Of a stretch of DNA of 64,000 nt, positions 25,882 to 38,060 are shown in pieces. Under the pieces are notes generated by a model that did not search any database, was not told the origin of the DNA, and worked only from the letters and a program-made list of their open reading frames with translations. Each line of letters starts with the position of its first letter. Position 1 is the stretch's first letter. This stretch comes from Sindora glabra (taxonomy: Eukaryota; Streptophyta; Magnoliopsida; Fabales; Fabaceae): the NCBI GenBank assembly GCA_020226215.1, contig CM035228.1:64391989-64455988 (forward strand). The letters are read 5' to 3'. The position numbers were made by a program, and so were the translations under genes.

Positions 25882-27110
25882 TGACACCATAAAGAGAGGT
25901 GATTTTGATTTCATCTCTTGAAGAAAGTGTATTTCCTTTCAAAATTTGAAGGACTACTTTAAGGTGAATACTCTCCTTACATTATTACTTTAAAATCTTG
26001 TAATTCTCTTAATATTTCATATAGATTGTATTAGTCGATGTTTTATTGCAAGTCAAATGAAAAGAAAAATAGATGGGCAAGGATATACATATTTTAGCAA
26101 CTAGGGGAAACATGAAATGAAATGTATATGGCTTTTTTTCCTCTTAGATGTCCTGTGTTTGCACCATTACAAAAATGCATTTTTATGTCAGTTGTTTAGC
26201 CCATTCTACATTGATTATTAATCGATGTATATATGGGTGTTATTGTATATCCAATATATTCAACATTGATTTTTGATTGATTTTGAATACATGTTACAAT
26301 GCCAGTTCTTTTACATGAAAATCATTTTTTTGTATATTGTTGAATAATTGAAAATAAGATATTGGTTCCTTGCTTAATAATTGACGTTATTGTTTTTATT
26401 AGATATTGGTCCATAAATTGCCATTAAAAATTGACTTTTTAATATCTTAATAGATTTTTATTAAATAGTCAATAGTTAATGATGGATAGGATGATGATTT
26501 TATAAAATAACTAACATTATTTACTATTTTTTCATTAGCACTCTCGTAAACCCCATTATACCTAGGGCAATATCCAAACCTAATTACAAAATCCAACACT
26601 CATATTATTATATAAGGAGTAAGACAATAGTATTTAAGCCTTATTTCAATGTATTCATAGTAAAAAATAATATCCTAGATACAATAAACACCTAATGATA
26701 ATAATTTTATGGATTTAATTAGGTCTAAATAGTAGATGACATATAACATGTATATATTGCAAAAACTAGAAATAATGCCTCTAAATGCATAGATGGAAAG
26801 TTACATCATCTTCTAATGACATGATTACTAACAAAAGTCTTTGTAAATCCTAATATGTTGAAAGAAGGGCACAAGCATGTTAGAGTAGATGTTATAGGTG
26901 CAGACTTTAATATAATATACTTTTGTTAAGAAATTTATTAATTGTAATATGTCATTAACATTGGTAGTATTATATGTTTTGCATAGTGCTTTTGTTATCT
27001 TACTATGTTGTTGAAGTTCATTGTTTTTTCTTCAAAACTAAACATGAATTCAATCTAAATTATTTAGTGTGGTTTACAACCCTTCTTTTAGTTTCAAGTA
27101 ACCTAACTAA

Positions 27111-27442
27111 AATGATTTGGATTGGATTCATGTTAAGGCTAAGAGGAGTACTTTGTAGGAATATATTAACACACCCACATCGCCTTAAGACCTTAAATGA
27201 GGAAATTAGAAATAGAATCTAAACATATTAACACAATACATAATAAATATACATTCTTTATTAGACTTAAAGGAAAAATGATTTGGATTGGATTCAAGTT
27301 AAGGCAAGAGGAGTACTTCGTGGGAATATATTAACACACCCACACCACCTAAGACCCTTAAATGAGGAAATTAGAAATAAAATCTAAACATATTAACACA
27401 ATACGTAATAAATATACATTCTTCATTAGATTTAAAGGAAAA
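27111..27442. repeat. 166-bp tandem duplication
   Basis: Two adjacent copies start AATGATTTGGATTGGATTCA (27111 and 27277) and are nearly identical through AATATACATTCTT and AAAGGAAAAATGA. Differences are a few substitutions and one- or two-base indels. This is fresher than the surrounding decay and lies inside CACTA 1 near its 3' end. Confidence 0.85.
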
Positions 27443-28299
27443 ATGAGGTATTCGAATAGAACTTAACATTGAGAAAAAGATGTCAATGAGTTTTATGAGG
27501 AAGAAACTGGTCTTTAATTTGTAATTTGGCATCAAGACAAGTTTCCTTTATATTTCAACTTTTGCCTTCATTTTTGCAAGTTTTGAGAAAAGAAAAATAA
27601 TGTCATTTAAGTATTCCACATTGGTTATAAACTAAAATCAATGTCATTGCTTTTTATTTCTCAATTTTGAGAAAGATAAAATTTTATCTTTCCACATTAA
27701 TTGTATAATAAAATTGATGTTATTTTACATTTTCACAAATTATTGCTCTTATTATCTAATTTTAAGCAATACATAATTTTACTTTTTTATGTCAAGTATT
27801 GTATAATCCTAACACAATATAGTATAATGTTAGTTAATAATAAACAATCAACGTGGTTTATTTATTTTTTAAATTACTTTTGCTACTACCTAAAAACTAA
27901 AAACTAAACTTGTTATATGAATAGCAAGTTAAACACACTTACTAATGCAAAAGAGCACCACCTTCTAAACAACATTAAATCATACAATAAAACTTGTAAA
28001 CAACTTTAATAATGCATACAAAATAATATACATATTTACAAGTAATTGCACTAAGTCTTACAAGCATTGGTATATGTACATCTTCAATTACAATTAGACT
28101 AAACAAGTTATACATTAGGCAACCCCCAAGCTCATGCTTATCTTTCTCTTAATAAATATAGTGGCCTTATTCTTCCTACAAGGCTTCTATATCTTCTTTG
28201 CTATAGAGTGTTGTGTTTCCTTGGAAGAATTATATGTTTACATATAAAATTTGATAAGAAGATAGAATTGCTTGTTTTCTATAAATTTCTACCTAACCA

Positions 28300-30610
28300 A
28301 AATTCAAGTGAATTATCTTTTTAGGCCTTTCACTTTTCTTTATATGTATAAGCCATATCATGCATATATTTCATTATGAAGTAACTATACTTGACATTGC
28401 CTATTTGTTTAGGGCACTTGCAATAAACTAACTCAAAATGATATTAATTTTATATAATTATTATTGATCACTATATTAAGCATCCAAATATGCATCAAGA
28501 ACATAACTTTTACTTACACTTATTCAAGGGTAGTTGTCCTTGTTAGGTTTGCTCATCCTATAATATATGTTCATTATCCTCTATAAGTGTCACCTTCAAA
28601 GATGGGTGCAGTTCATATCCTAGTAGGTTAAGCTAATAGATCATCCTTTCCTTCGGATAGATAATGCTCTACATCTAGTGTTACTTACAATATTCAATAT
28701 CAAAGTAAGACAATTAAGGAGAAAATATTCACTAAGGATGAATTAAGGGTCATTTTTGCACCTACATACTATTTGTAGCATGGTACCATGTAGCATAGTT
28801 ACTTTTTGTTTACTAACATGACTGTGTTATGCATACTTATACTAAAACTTTGCTATTATCCTTACCTTTTGAGTCCTATTTGGATATAAGAAATTAAAGT
28901 AAAAATCTAGATTCCTATTCTAGACAACATCGTACAAGTACCTATCATTTTTAGACTACATGAGTAGTAGAATTCATAATATTTAACATGTGCACAAAAA
29001 AAAAGAAGACTTGAAGAGTAAAGTTATACACACCTAATCAGTGTTTCCATATAAGAAACATTTATCTTCTCCAAGCTTAGAAGATAGAAAATGAGATCCT
29101 TGAATATGAAAATGGTATATTCATGTCCCACAATATCCTTTCTTATCTCTAATTGAATGAGATCATCATTTCCCATCTCCTATGTAATAGCTTGAAGCTC
29201 TTCTTAAGATATGCTAACTTTTTTTTTTACTTAGGATGAATTGGCAAAGTCTTTTATTTTTTGGACTTGTCATCCTTATCCTTGTTCTCTTTTAACTTCC
29301 CTTTGCCTTTTTCTTTTTGCAAAGATACCTAAAATGGATTGTAAAAAAAATGACAACTAGACTTATTAGTTAATATTTTATTTAACCATAAATAATGAAG
29401 TTGAAATGATGGAAAATCTCACCTAAGTGAAAAATGAAACTAATGCATTTAGCTAAGATAGGTAAATATTAATTACTTGAATCACTATGGTTACCTCCTT
29501 TGTCAATATTGACACCTTAGTTGTGGCATCCTTAACATTTACCATGACTTTACACTAGTCTTTTGGTAGTTTAATAGTGTAAAACACATAGGTCAAGGAA
29601 TATTTTGTCCTTCACCACCTATTTAATAAGGGATTTTACAATCATAAATACATATTTATGTTTATTTTACAATGACAAATAAATTATTCAATTAACTATC
29701 AATGTAAAACTAAAATATGATTGAAGAGTACTAAACTAACAAGCAATACTGTAACAAGAATTTATATATGGTAATTTGGTGAAGAGGTTAGGGCTAGTTG
29801 GGTAATACTTGTCTTGTTATGGTGTAAAGGTCACCGTTTGTATCCTCCTCCTCCAAAAAGGGCTAGTGTCTTATTTTCCTATTGGATAATGGCTATCAAA
29901 TCCTATAAAACATTAACTTTTACTCCTCTTTTATCTTGAATTTTAAGCTTTACCTTTTCTATATCAAATACTCCTTCAGCTACGAGGTCATTTTAAAGCT
30001 TTGTGGAAGCATTTCTTAAGATCCACAAATTCTTTAATGCCTTTCACACACATTAGTATGCTCCTAAGTTTCAAGGGTAGTAATCAAGATGTTTATTTTC
30101 CTTTCCAACTAAAACTCTCTTAGGGTGGCTTGTTATATGAGCTTATCTTGGTATAATGTAATTAGACATGATCAATCATATGTTAGTAAATGAACAAATT
30201 TCATATTTGATAAATAAAATAATAAAAATAATAACATTACTTACTATTTGTTAGGCAACTTGCTAATTCTCCTTTGTTGTGAATCTACCTTGATAGTTAA
30301 CTTTTGCTCTTCCTCATAAATTATGTTATTGTATATGGTAAAATAAGCAGATGGTTGATCTCAAGGTTAATAAAGTAGCTTTTTTAGCAACTTCTATCCT
30401 TTCCTTAATTAGTTTTTCCTTAAGCTTCCTATACCTTCCTCTAACCAACCTATGCTTGTATATATTTTTTGCTTAGTTTGCCGTATTTTATACATTTATG
30501 GTCTATTGATAAAATAAAAATAAAATAATTAATGAGAAAATGTTCATTACTACCAATAATGGAAGAGAGTAAACAATAACTAAAATGGTTATATTTACAT
30601 AGAACTCCTT
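28300..30610 (-). pseudogene. CACTA TNP1 C-terminal part with ULP1-like (C48) protease domain, broken
   Basis: Second part of the CACTA accessory gene. On the minus strand, in order: a basic region YKHRLVRGRYRKLKEKLIKE (about 30467-30408), typical of TNP1; a Lys-rich stretch KGKLKENKDKDDKSKK (about 29305-29258); VGDDDLIQLEIRKDIVGHEY (about 29177-29118) with following LSLEKINVSYM; and, near the end, CKCPKQIGNVKYSYFIMKYM (28422-28363). The last corresponds to the ULP1 peptidase block usually read as KCPrQpgsxeCGYYVMkyM. The Cys-Gly-Tyr of the active site is Tyr-Ser-Tyr here, so the nucleophile is gone. Stops are frequent. ULP1 proteases cleave SUMO conjugates; any activity is lost here. Confidence 0.65.
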
Positions 30611-31139
30611 CAAATTACATAGAACTCCTTGTTATGATCTAACTTGATCGTGACTAGTGTTGATCCCAATGCCCCATTTTTACAAGATTTAATACTATTC
30701 ACTCTAATTCATCTAATGGAATTCTCTATATTTTTAAGAGACTTGAAATTCACTTTAAATTTTATAGAAAAATGAATAAAGTCTTCCCTATTTTTGGATA
30801 TTTCTAAAAGGCCACATGCCCTAAACCATGAAACCTATGATTTTTTCTTTCAAATTTGATAGCATCAAACATACACATAGTACCATGCAATCTCAAAAAT
30901 ATACATATACACATACAAACAATTTAATGCATCACATGAATAAATAAATCTCTACTTTTAATATAATTCTAATCCCAACTATCAAATCCTTTAACATGAC
31001 AATCTTGATTCTCCATGGATGCAATAAGATCAAATATACTTATTCCAACCTAAAAATATTTAAAATAAAATAGAGTGAGTTACGAGAACTTAGTAAGTAT
31101 ATATATCTACCATTACCTTGTAAAAAATGAACTTTATTA

Positions 31140-31258
31140 ATATATATATATATATATACATACATACATACATACATACATACATACATACATACATACA
31201 TACATACATACATACATACATACATACATACATACATACATACATACATACATACATA
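31140..31258. repeat. (TA)n then (CATA)n microsatellite
   Basis: About 17 bases of TA repeat pass straight into about 100 bases of CATA tetranucleotide repeat, almost uninterrupted. It gives an artefactual Met-Tyr-Val-Cys repeat frame on the minus strand. Confidence 0.95.
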
Positions 31259-31728
31259 ATGGTCATGAGTTAATCATGTATTAATTTAGAAATAAATAGC
31301 AAACTCATTTTCCTAGATTTCTAAAATATATGAAACTAAGCCTTAAAATGGGAGTTCACTTATACATGACTTAAACTTTATATCTCATATCACAATTCAT
31401 AGAAATCTCAACTATCCGTTAATACACCACATCATTATCAAATTTCATATTACCTATTTCGAGTAGACATCACAATCACAAATAGTCATTAAGGCTTAAA
31501 CATAAATAAATCATCTCAATCATATCAACGGAAACATCCAATCATAGATAATTTTCAATATCACATCATATCACACATCTAGTCAGGTTAATCCTATATT
31601 TTTCTCAACTATTTACTGGAAATTTCCTATATAGCTTTCGAAGTATTGCTCCATTATGGTTCATAATCTCTAATGTCATTGCTTTAGCATAGTTCAATTT
31701 CCAATGCCATTCATGGTAGGATTTGTAG

Positions 31729-31731
<3 letters not shown>

Positions 31732-31808
<77 letters not shown>
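31732..31808. repeat. (AT)n microsatellite
   Basis: About 38 uninterrupted AT units inside LTR-B. Gives a meaningless Ile-Tyr repeat frame. Confidence 0.95.
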
Positions 31809-31812
<4 letters not shown>

Positions 31813-33614
31813 TAACTCTCATATCACAATTGTTTATAAAACTTCAATGCAAAGTAACTAATTCATCATTGGACAATACCAAGCACACAACAATATATAC
31901 ATAAGTATACAATAATGCCATCATGTTATCTTATATGACCATAACGTATAGATATCATTGAAACTCAATCAAAATCCATCAATAGTTAGAAACATCACCA
32001 TTATGCTTTTGTTGCACACTTTAATTAATTAACATTCATTCAAGAGCTAATTACACTTATACTATGGAACTAAGTTTACATATGGATATATATACATGCT
32101 AGAATATGAATATGAAATCTATACTACCAATAAAAGGAATACAATTCACAACATTTAAATGATCTTTTATTGATATATTAATCTATGGTGAAATATATAG
32201 TCACTAGATAACATTAATCTATTCTTAGAAGTTCGAAGCATATGTTTTTAGCTTTTCCACATTTTCATCCTATTATCATAACTTATAAGAATAATTTATA
32301 TACATATGAAATTTATTCATTTTCTTCTCAAATTACTATCCTATGATCTTGTTTTAGTTTTTAACTCTTAGAATATATTATAATTTGGAGATTCCTAAAT
32401 CAAACCATATAGGAAAAATGTTGAAACTTAATGTTGTAAAAGTATCTATTCACTTTGCTTTATTATTCTATATTATCATTTCTTATATTTTAAAATACTA
32501 GCTAGTGGAATTAAAATGCATCATTTTATAGAAAATTCTAAATCAAGTTCACATCCTTAAAATATTAGGACACCACACTACAAAAATATTTATTTATATT
32601 ATTTTCAATATCATATATCATAAAACTCTTATTTTGCAAGACCTTTATCATATATTTAAATTTACTCTTAACATGAGTTTTCTAAAATATACAACTACTA
32701 TTGAAAATATTATCGTGTAATACTCCAAAATGATCATACTCATGTTAATTAGACACTTATGGCATATAAAATCTTATCTTTCTAATCTATTATCATTTGT
32801 CTTAAATATATATAGAAAAAAGGTTTCTTGGTTTTAGCTCACACAGTCAATAGAATTAGTATCCAAGTTTAGAAGCCACTTATTTCACAAAAAAAGAGGA
32901 CATTAGCAGCTTTCCAAGGATAGAAGCAAGAGCGGGTCACCAAAAAACTAGAAAACTTACTACCGTTGGATGTAAGTTGGATACATTACTGCTCTGGTTT
33001 TGATATACAATGCCTTGCAATGCTAGCAAGTCACCAACTCATGTAAGGAGGTGTGCATGTCAAAGACTTGCTCCATAATAGAAGCTCTCCCTTCAACTAG
33101 CTTTAGTCATTTATGGGATTCCTTTTTTCCTATTGTTTGTAGTAGTAAAAAGGAAAAAAAAGAGATAGAGTGCTGACGACAACCTTGGTTGGTAGCACAA
33201 TGACAAGAGAGGCAGTGGCACACAATAATTAGAAAGCATAAGGTTAAAAGGAACAAGGGAGGAGCAATGGGAAAAGAAAGAAAAGGAGTCGATGGACATA
33301 GTGAGAAAATAAAAAGAGTTGGTATCTACATAAGAAAGAGGGGCAAAAAAGAGGGAGAGTACTAATAACGAAAAAATAAAAAAAGGTGAGAGAAAATGCT
33401 AAAGAGATAAGCTGTGGGAATTACTATAGTGTTTCTTAAGACATTGTAATTCCATATTCCCTTTAATCTTATCTATTTATTTTTATTCTAAAGAATCCTA
33501 ACTATCCATTTCAAATTAAAAATAATCTAACCATTTATTTATTAAAAAGAAACTCATTTTCATAAAATTAATGTTGTTTATAATCTCAATTCAATAATTT
33601 TTAATCCTCCCCTA

Positions 33615-33638
33615 ATATATATATATATATATATATAT
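33615..33638. repeat. (AT)n microsatellite
   Basis: About 12 AT units within the first 400 bases of LTR-B. Confidence 0.9.
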
Positions 33639-34169
33639 CAACATTTTGAAAGTCTTAAAATATTTTAACCTTCAACAACTTCTAAAAATAGTTTATAGAA
33701 TACAAATGATTAATTTCAAAAATTTCCATACTCATAATTACTTAAACTATTTTTAACTTGTGAGAAGTTCCTTGTAAAAATTATTTTAAATAAATCTTGA
33801 ATCAATAATGGCCATATAAAAATAATAAAATTTTAATTATTACCATAGGTACCATTTTTAATATTCCAAAACCTTTTAAAAAGGAAAAGAAATTTAAAAC
33901 CAAAGATTAACCAAATAAATAAATAAAATAAATATTCATAAGTATTGAAATTTATAAAAATTTAATTATTAATCTAGGGTATTACAATCCTACCTCTATC
34001 CTTACAAGGTTAATGTATTATTTTTGCAAGTTATGTTTAAAATCCTTCCATTTCCTACCTATCAATAGAAAAACATGGTTTTTGTAGTCTTCATGAATAT
34101 TGATAGTAGCCTACAAGGCAACCTATAAATGAATGAAAAACATGATTAGTAATCCAAGACTTCTTATTA

Positions 34170-34485
34170 TGTACATACATGCCATGAAATAAAGATAAAT
34201 ATTATGGTTCCTTACAAAATTATCATCCTAGATGGCATCCTTGGTGTTTTATTCCACTTGGTACCATTGCTTAATAATAGTGGGCACCTAAGGTAGCTTA
34301 TGAATTTAGTTTTACTAAGCCTACATGCAACTCTATTGTCATTGAAGTCCACTTTTAGCTTTTCCCTTTTAGTGCACTTGAGGATCATATCCCTCTTAAT
34401 TGTAACATCCCTAGCTCAATTCCTTTTTTTTCCTATCTTTACTAGAGTTGCTGAATCCATGTTACTTCTATTTAAAGAATTTTAA
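34170..34485 (-). pseudogene. CACTA TNP1 N-terminal part, broken
   Basis: Minus-strand frames read ARDVTIKRDMILKCTKREK, KLKVDFNDNRVACRLSKTKF with SYL, then VEXNTKDAIXDDNFVRNH. This is the conserved TNP1 core (basic linker, Ile/Val-x-Phe-Asn, Ser-Tyr-Leu, and a Trp-rich block ending Lys-Asp-Ala-Ile-x-Asp). Family alignment requires one frameshift and several stop read-throughs. It continues, after the LTR-B insertion, at 30610-28300. Confidence 0.65.
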
Positions 34486-35440
34486 CAAAATCAACATAAA
34501 CATTTAACTTATGTGTTAAGAAACATATGATAAATAGGATAACACATATATTTGTAACTTATATAATAAGGCATAGTTGCATATTACTTTTTTACATTCA
34601 GTTTGATCCTAGAATAAATCTTTACCCATGTCAAATTAATATTTTTAAAAATAACATCTAAACAACAGATCCATACTAATGTAGAAAGTTACTCCAAAAA
34701 CATAACATCAAAGCAAAGATGATATTTTCAAAAATATGAGTGCAAAACATAACATGTATTTAGGTATATTAACTTTTTATGTTATATAATACTTCTAAAA
34801 CATGTAAGAAATAATGGAAGAGTAATTTTAAAGCATAAAAATTAAAACTTTTCAACAATAAACAAAAATGTTACCTATCTAACCTTGAAGACTATAATTC
34901 AAACACAAATTATAAAAAACCTTAGAAAAATACATTAGATAGATAAGAGTAGATGCATAAAGATGGTAGAAGGTTGATGCCATACAAATGCTAAAAAGAT
35001 ATGGTGGAAAGCATAAAAAAAGAAGAGCAAATTGCCATATAATACAAGTTTATTTGTAGTTCTAAGAAATAGAGATAACATATATGCCAGAGGCAACACT
35101 TTACATGTTGGTTATTAATAAATAACCTGATATCTATAAATTTTCACATTGATTATCACTACAATTGACATGTAATATTTTATGCATAATTATAAAAGTG
35201 CCACTTAAGGCAAGTTTTCAATGTCATCTATATATAGAAATTGAACTCTTCACCTTTTATGACTTTATGACATTAACTTTTTATTTGAATTAACATGATA
35301 AGTTGCACTTATTTTCAAATGTCATTGTATAATTAGATATGTTGATTTTCACTTTAACCGACATCAATGTGGTGACATTAAAGGGAAATTCTATAATTTT
35401 ATTAAGTGTTAGAATTTCTATGATGTGCATTTTGTCTTTT
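34486..35440. other. 5' flank and subterminal region of CACTA 1
   Basis: Non-coding. From about 35100 it carries short repeats such as TTTTCACATTGATTATCAC, TTGATTTTCACTTTAACCG and GACATCAATGTGG, which echo 26200-26280 at the opposite end of the element. There is no room here for a TNP2 gene. Confidence 0.5.
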
Positions 35441-35449
35441 AAAAAGAAA

Positions 35450-36128
35450 TGGATGAAAGAATACACTCTTGAACATGGATACCATATTTCGATCACTAAG
35501 AAAAATATAGGAAAAATGTGAGTTTTGTTTCTATAATACTTGTTTATATAAAATAAGGGTCATTGTGACTGTATTGGTTGGGTGTATTTAGTTGTGCATG
35601 AAAAAGGTAAAATTTTGAGTAAAGGAACCTAGATTTCTATCCACAAGGAAAATAGAAGTGAAAACATAATTTCCCCTTCTTAGTTTAACTAAGATTTTAG
35701 AATAAAGAATGGTATATGAAAAGAAAATATAAAAGATAAAGTATGAAGAAAAGGACATGTAAGTAAATGTAAGGAAGATACATAAGAAACAATGGGAGAA
35801 AATTTTATGAAAAAATATGTGAGGAAGTGTATAAAGGAAATGTAACTTCATTTTTTAAGAAATACAAGGTGTGTTTCTAGTTCTAAGAGAAAGGAAGGAA
35901 AGAAAATTATAAATTTTATTATTTAGTAAAAATAAAATAAGGAAAAGGAATATATTTATATAAGGATAGATAAATCATTTTTTTAAATTGCTTAAATGTG
36001 TGATTAAATCGTCAAATTATAATAAAATATTAAAGAATTTAGAGAAATATGGCTCGGTCACTAAAATAAAAAAATAGCTAAAAGAGTTTTTTAAGAAATT
36101 AAATTAGATATTTAAATTGGGTGTTACA
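35450..36128 (-). mobile_element. Partial gypsy LTR (LTR-F), minus strand
   Basis: The minus-strand start TGTAACACCCAATTTAAATA lies at 36128. Sequence to its left is A-rich on the plus strand (35700-36080) with a purine-rich block at 35610-35850. The left part seems cut off by the CACTA 1 end. Sequence from 36129 to 36917 is unassigned AT-rich DNA. Confidence 0.35.
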
Positions 36129-36917
36129 TGAACTACAAATTAATAGCCTTATATTAGGTGGAAAGAAAATTAAACAAAATGTAAAAAAATTATAAAAGCC
36201 ATGTTTTGGCCATGACCTAAAAATAAAAGAGAAAATGTTAAATCAAATTATTCTACTATTATAAAAAGTAAGAAATCAACAATTAAGTATTAATGTAAAT
36301 AGATGAAAGGAAAAAAAGATGTATATGGATGAAAAAGGGGATAGTTCGGCCTTAGATAAAATTATAGAAAAAATAATCCAAATTATTAGTTGGTGAATAT
36401 TGGAGTATTATAATAATAAATGGAAGTAATGAAAAAAAAAAAGAATGATTGAAAACCCATAAGGATAGGTTAGGCCATATCATGATGATAAGAGAAGATT
36501 TTTGAAAGAAGTATTCCTAAATAATTAATAAGTATTAAATTTGAAAACTTAGAGTTAGTAAAAATAAGGAGAAAATGAAGAAATAATAATTGCCCTAAGT
36601 GCAGTAATAACTTTAAGCAATTAAATGATAATTATACATACAATGTGTTAATTACTTCCCCATTGATGACCAATTTAGGGTGATAAACCTTATACCCTAC
36701 CATGTAAATATTATGCAATCATTATTATGTGTGAATATGTTGAATAGTGATGGGTGCCATGGATTAATTGTATGTTTATATATAGATGGTGTGATCGATT
36801 ATATTGTTGTGCTTAGATAAATAAGTCCCAAGTTATGAATATTTGTAGAATGTTATGTTTGATGTGACAAATCAATTGTTGTATATTGTATGAATCATGA
36901 TATGCGAGCTAGATCAA

Positions 36918-37440
36918 CACTACAAGAAAAGAGGCAATTTGCAATAGAATTTTGGGATGGAAAATTTTTTGTACCCAAACTAGGATGGAATTATGATGAA
37001 ATTTATGTCCCTTTTTTGTAATTTTTTTTGAAATTTGCAATAAACATTGGATAGAATTTTCATCACAAACTATGTTTTGTCCTAATTCTATCTCAAGAGA
37101 AAAATTTTAAAACATTTTTAATTTTTTTAACAAATTTGTGATGGAATTTCTATCATGAATTAACACTCAACATAATTTCATCTAAAAAATTAAAATTTTT
37201 ATTTTTTTGAAATTGGATTAGAATTTAAAAAACTTCATTTTTTAAATATTAATTTTATCAATATAAAAAATTAAAAATTATATAGAGCATAATAAATTAT
37301 TTTTATTTTTCTTAAAATTATGATGGATTTTGTAAAACATTTTTAGAAAAATAAATTTCATTAGTTAAAAATTAAAAAATATATTATTTATTTATTTATT
37401 TTTAAATTATGATTGAATTTAGTTAAAATTAAAAAATTTT
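36918..37440 (+). mobile_element. End fragment of CACTA transposon 2
   Basis: CACTACAAGAAAAGAGGC at 36918 is a textbook CACTA terminus. It is followed by about 500 bases with repeated GTGATGGAATTTC / TAGGATGGAATTATGATG type subterminal motifs in both orientations (for example 36953, 36983, 37059, 37138). No transposase and no matching right end were found, so the element is truncated near 37440. Confidence 0.7.
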
Positions 37441-37759
37441 AGTCTTATCATAACATAAATAGGATTGATTGCATAATGAACTTTTGTAAGGAGATTGGAG
37501 GGTATGGTTTAGGTGTGTTGTTAACCATAAGTTTTCTAGTATAGATATGAATAGATAGAATATTTTCTTTGATCTAAGTCTTGTTAAAGTAGGTTAGGTA
37601 TTATAAATAAGACATTTTGATAAGTAAATGTGACATAGTTGTGTTCTAAGTGATTCTTGTTAATAATCATTGTTGGGAAAGAGTTAGGATGTTTACTAAG
37701 TTTTATACATGTGATTTGAAGATTGACTAAATTTAGTATCAAAATTGTAGAAAAACTCA

Positions 37760-38060
37760 AGCTAGATCATAATCAAATATGATACTCGAATATAGCCTTG
37801 GGGAGTGCCCTTAGAAGGCTAATATTTGAGTACCATAGTCAAATATTATTACAATTTTTGCTTTTAGAAGTATATCCAAGTATGGTACTTAACTATAACC
37901 TAGAGTTATTCTCCAATGGCTAATAGGCAAATGCTATACTCAACCATTGGCAACCTAATTTGCCTTTAAATAAGTATATCTAAGTATCATGGTTGAATAT
38001 GGGCTCCCTTTTAGGACCTTGTAACCAACTATTATACTTGAGTATACCTATTATAAATTT
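37760..38060. repeat. Array of short semi-palindromic motifs (copy 3)
   Basis: ATACTCGAATATAGCC (37782), ATTTGAGTACCATAGTC (37823), AGTATGGTACTTAACTATA (about 37876), ATACTCAACCATTGG (about 37935), TATACTTGAGTATACC (about 38034). The TATAGCCTTGGGGAGTGCCC block at 37791 is echoed at 39371. Confidence 0.55.

Larger units (their letters stand above)
30710..33986 (-). mobile_element. Ty3/gypsy LTR (LTR-B) inserted in CACTA 1
   Basis: The minus-strand start TGTAATACCCTAGATTAAT lies at 33986, preceded (minus strand) by a purine-rich tract AAGGATAGAGGTAGGAT. The GC-richer block at 32880-33420 is the usual transcribed-leader part. It separates the two halves of the TNP1 gene (34170-34485 and 28300-30610), showing that it inserted into the CACTA element. 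Contains two long microsatellites. The left limit is approximate. Confidence 0.55.
26162..35440 (-). mobile_element. CACTA-type DNA transposon 1, nested and decayed
   Basis: The left end CACCATTACAAAAATGCATT at 26162 is close to the CACTACAAAAA termini of plant CACTA elements. The right end near 35425-35440 (GTGCATTTTGTCTTTT) is an imperfect inverted match. Both flanks carry short subterminal repeats around TTGATTTT and GACATCAATGT-like cores (26200-26520, 27615-27720 and 35100-35380). Between them is a minus-strand TNP1-ULP1 gene, split by a gypsy LTR. No TNP2 transposase segment was found, so the element looks non-autonomous. Confidence 0.65.

Noticed and set aside
31040..31249. Met-Tyr-Val-Cys repeat protein
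   Set aside because: Translation of a CATA microsatellite.
31157..31258. CRISPR-like regular repeat
   Set aside because: A simple tetranucleotide run with no spacers, in a plant nuclear sequence.
31704..31904. Ile-Tyr repeat protein
   Set aside because: Translation of an AT microsatellite.
33111..33299. 62-codon minus-strand Ser/Phe-rich frame
   Set aside because: Lies in the purine-rich leader block of LTR-B; composition is that of the block, with no domain.
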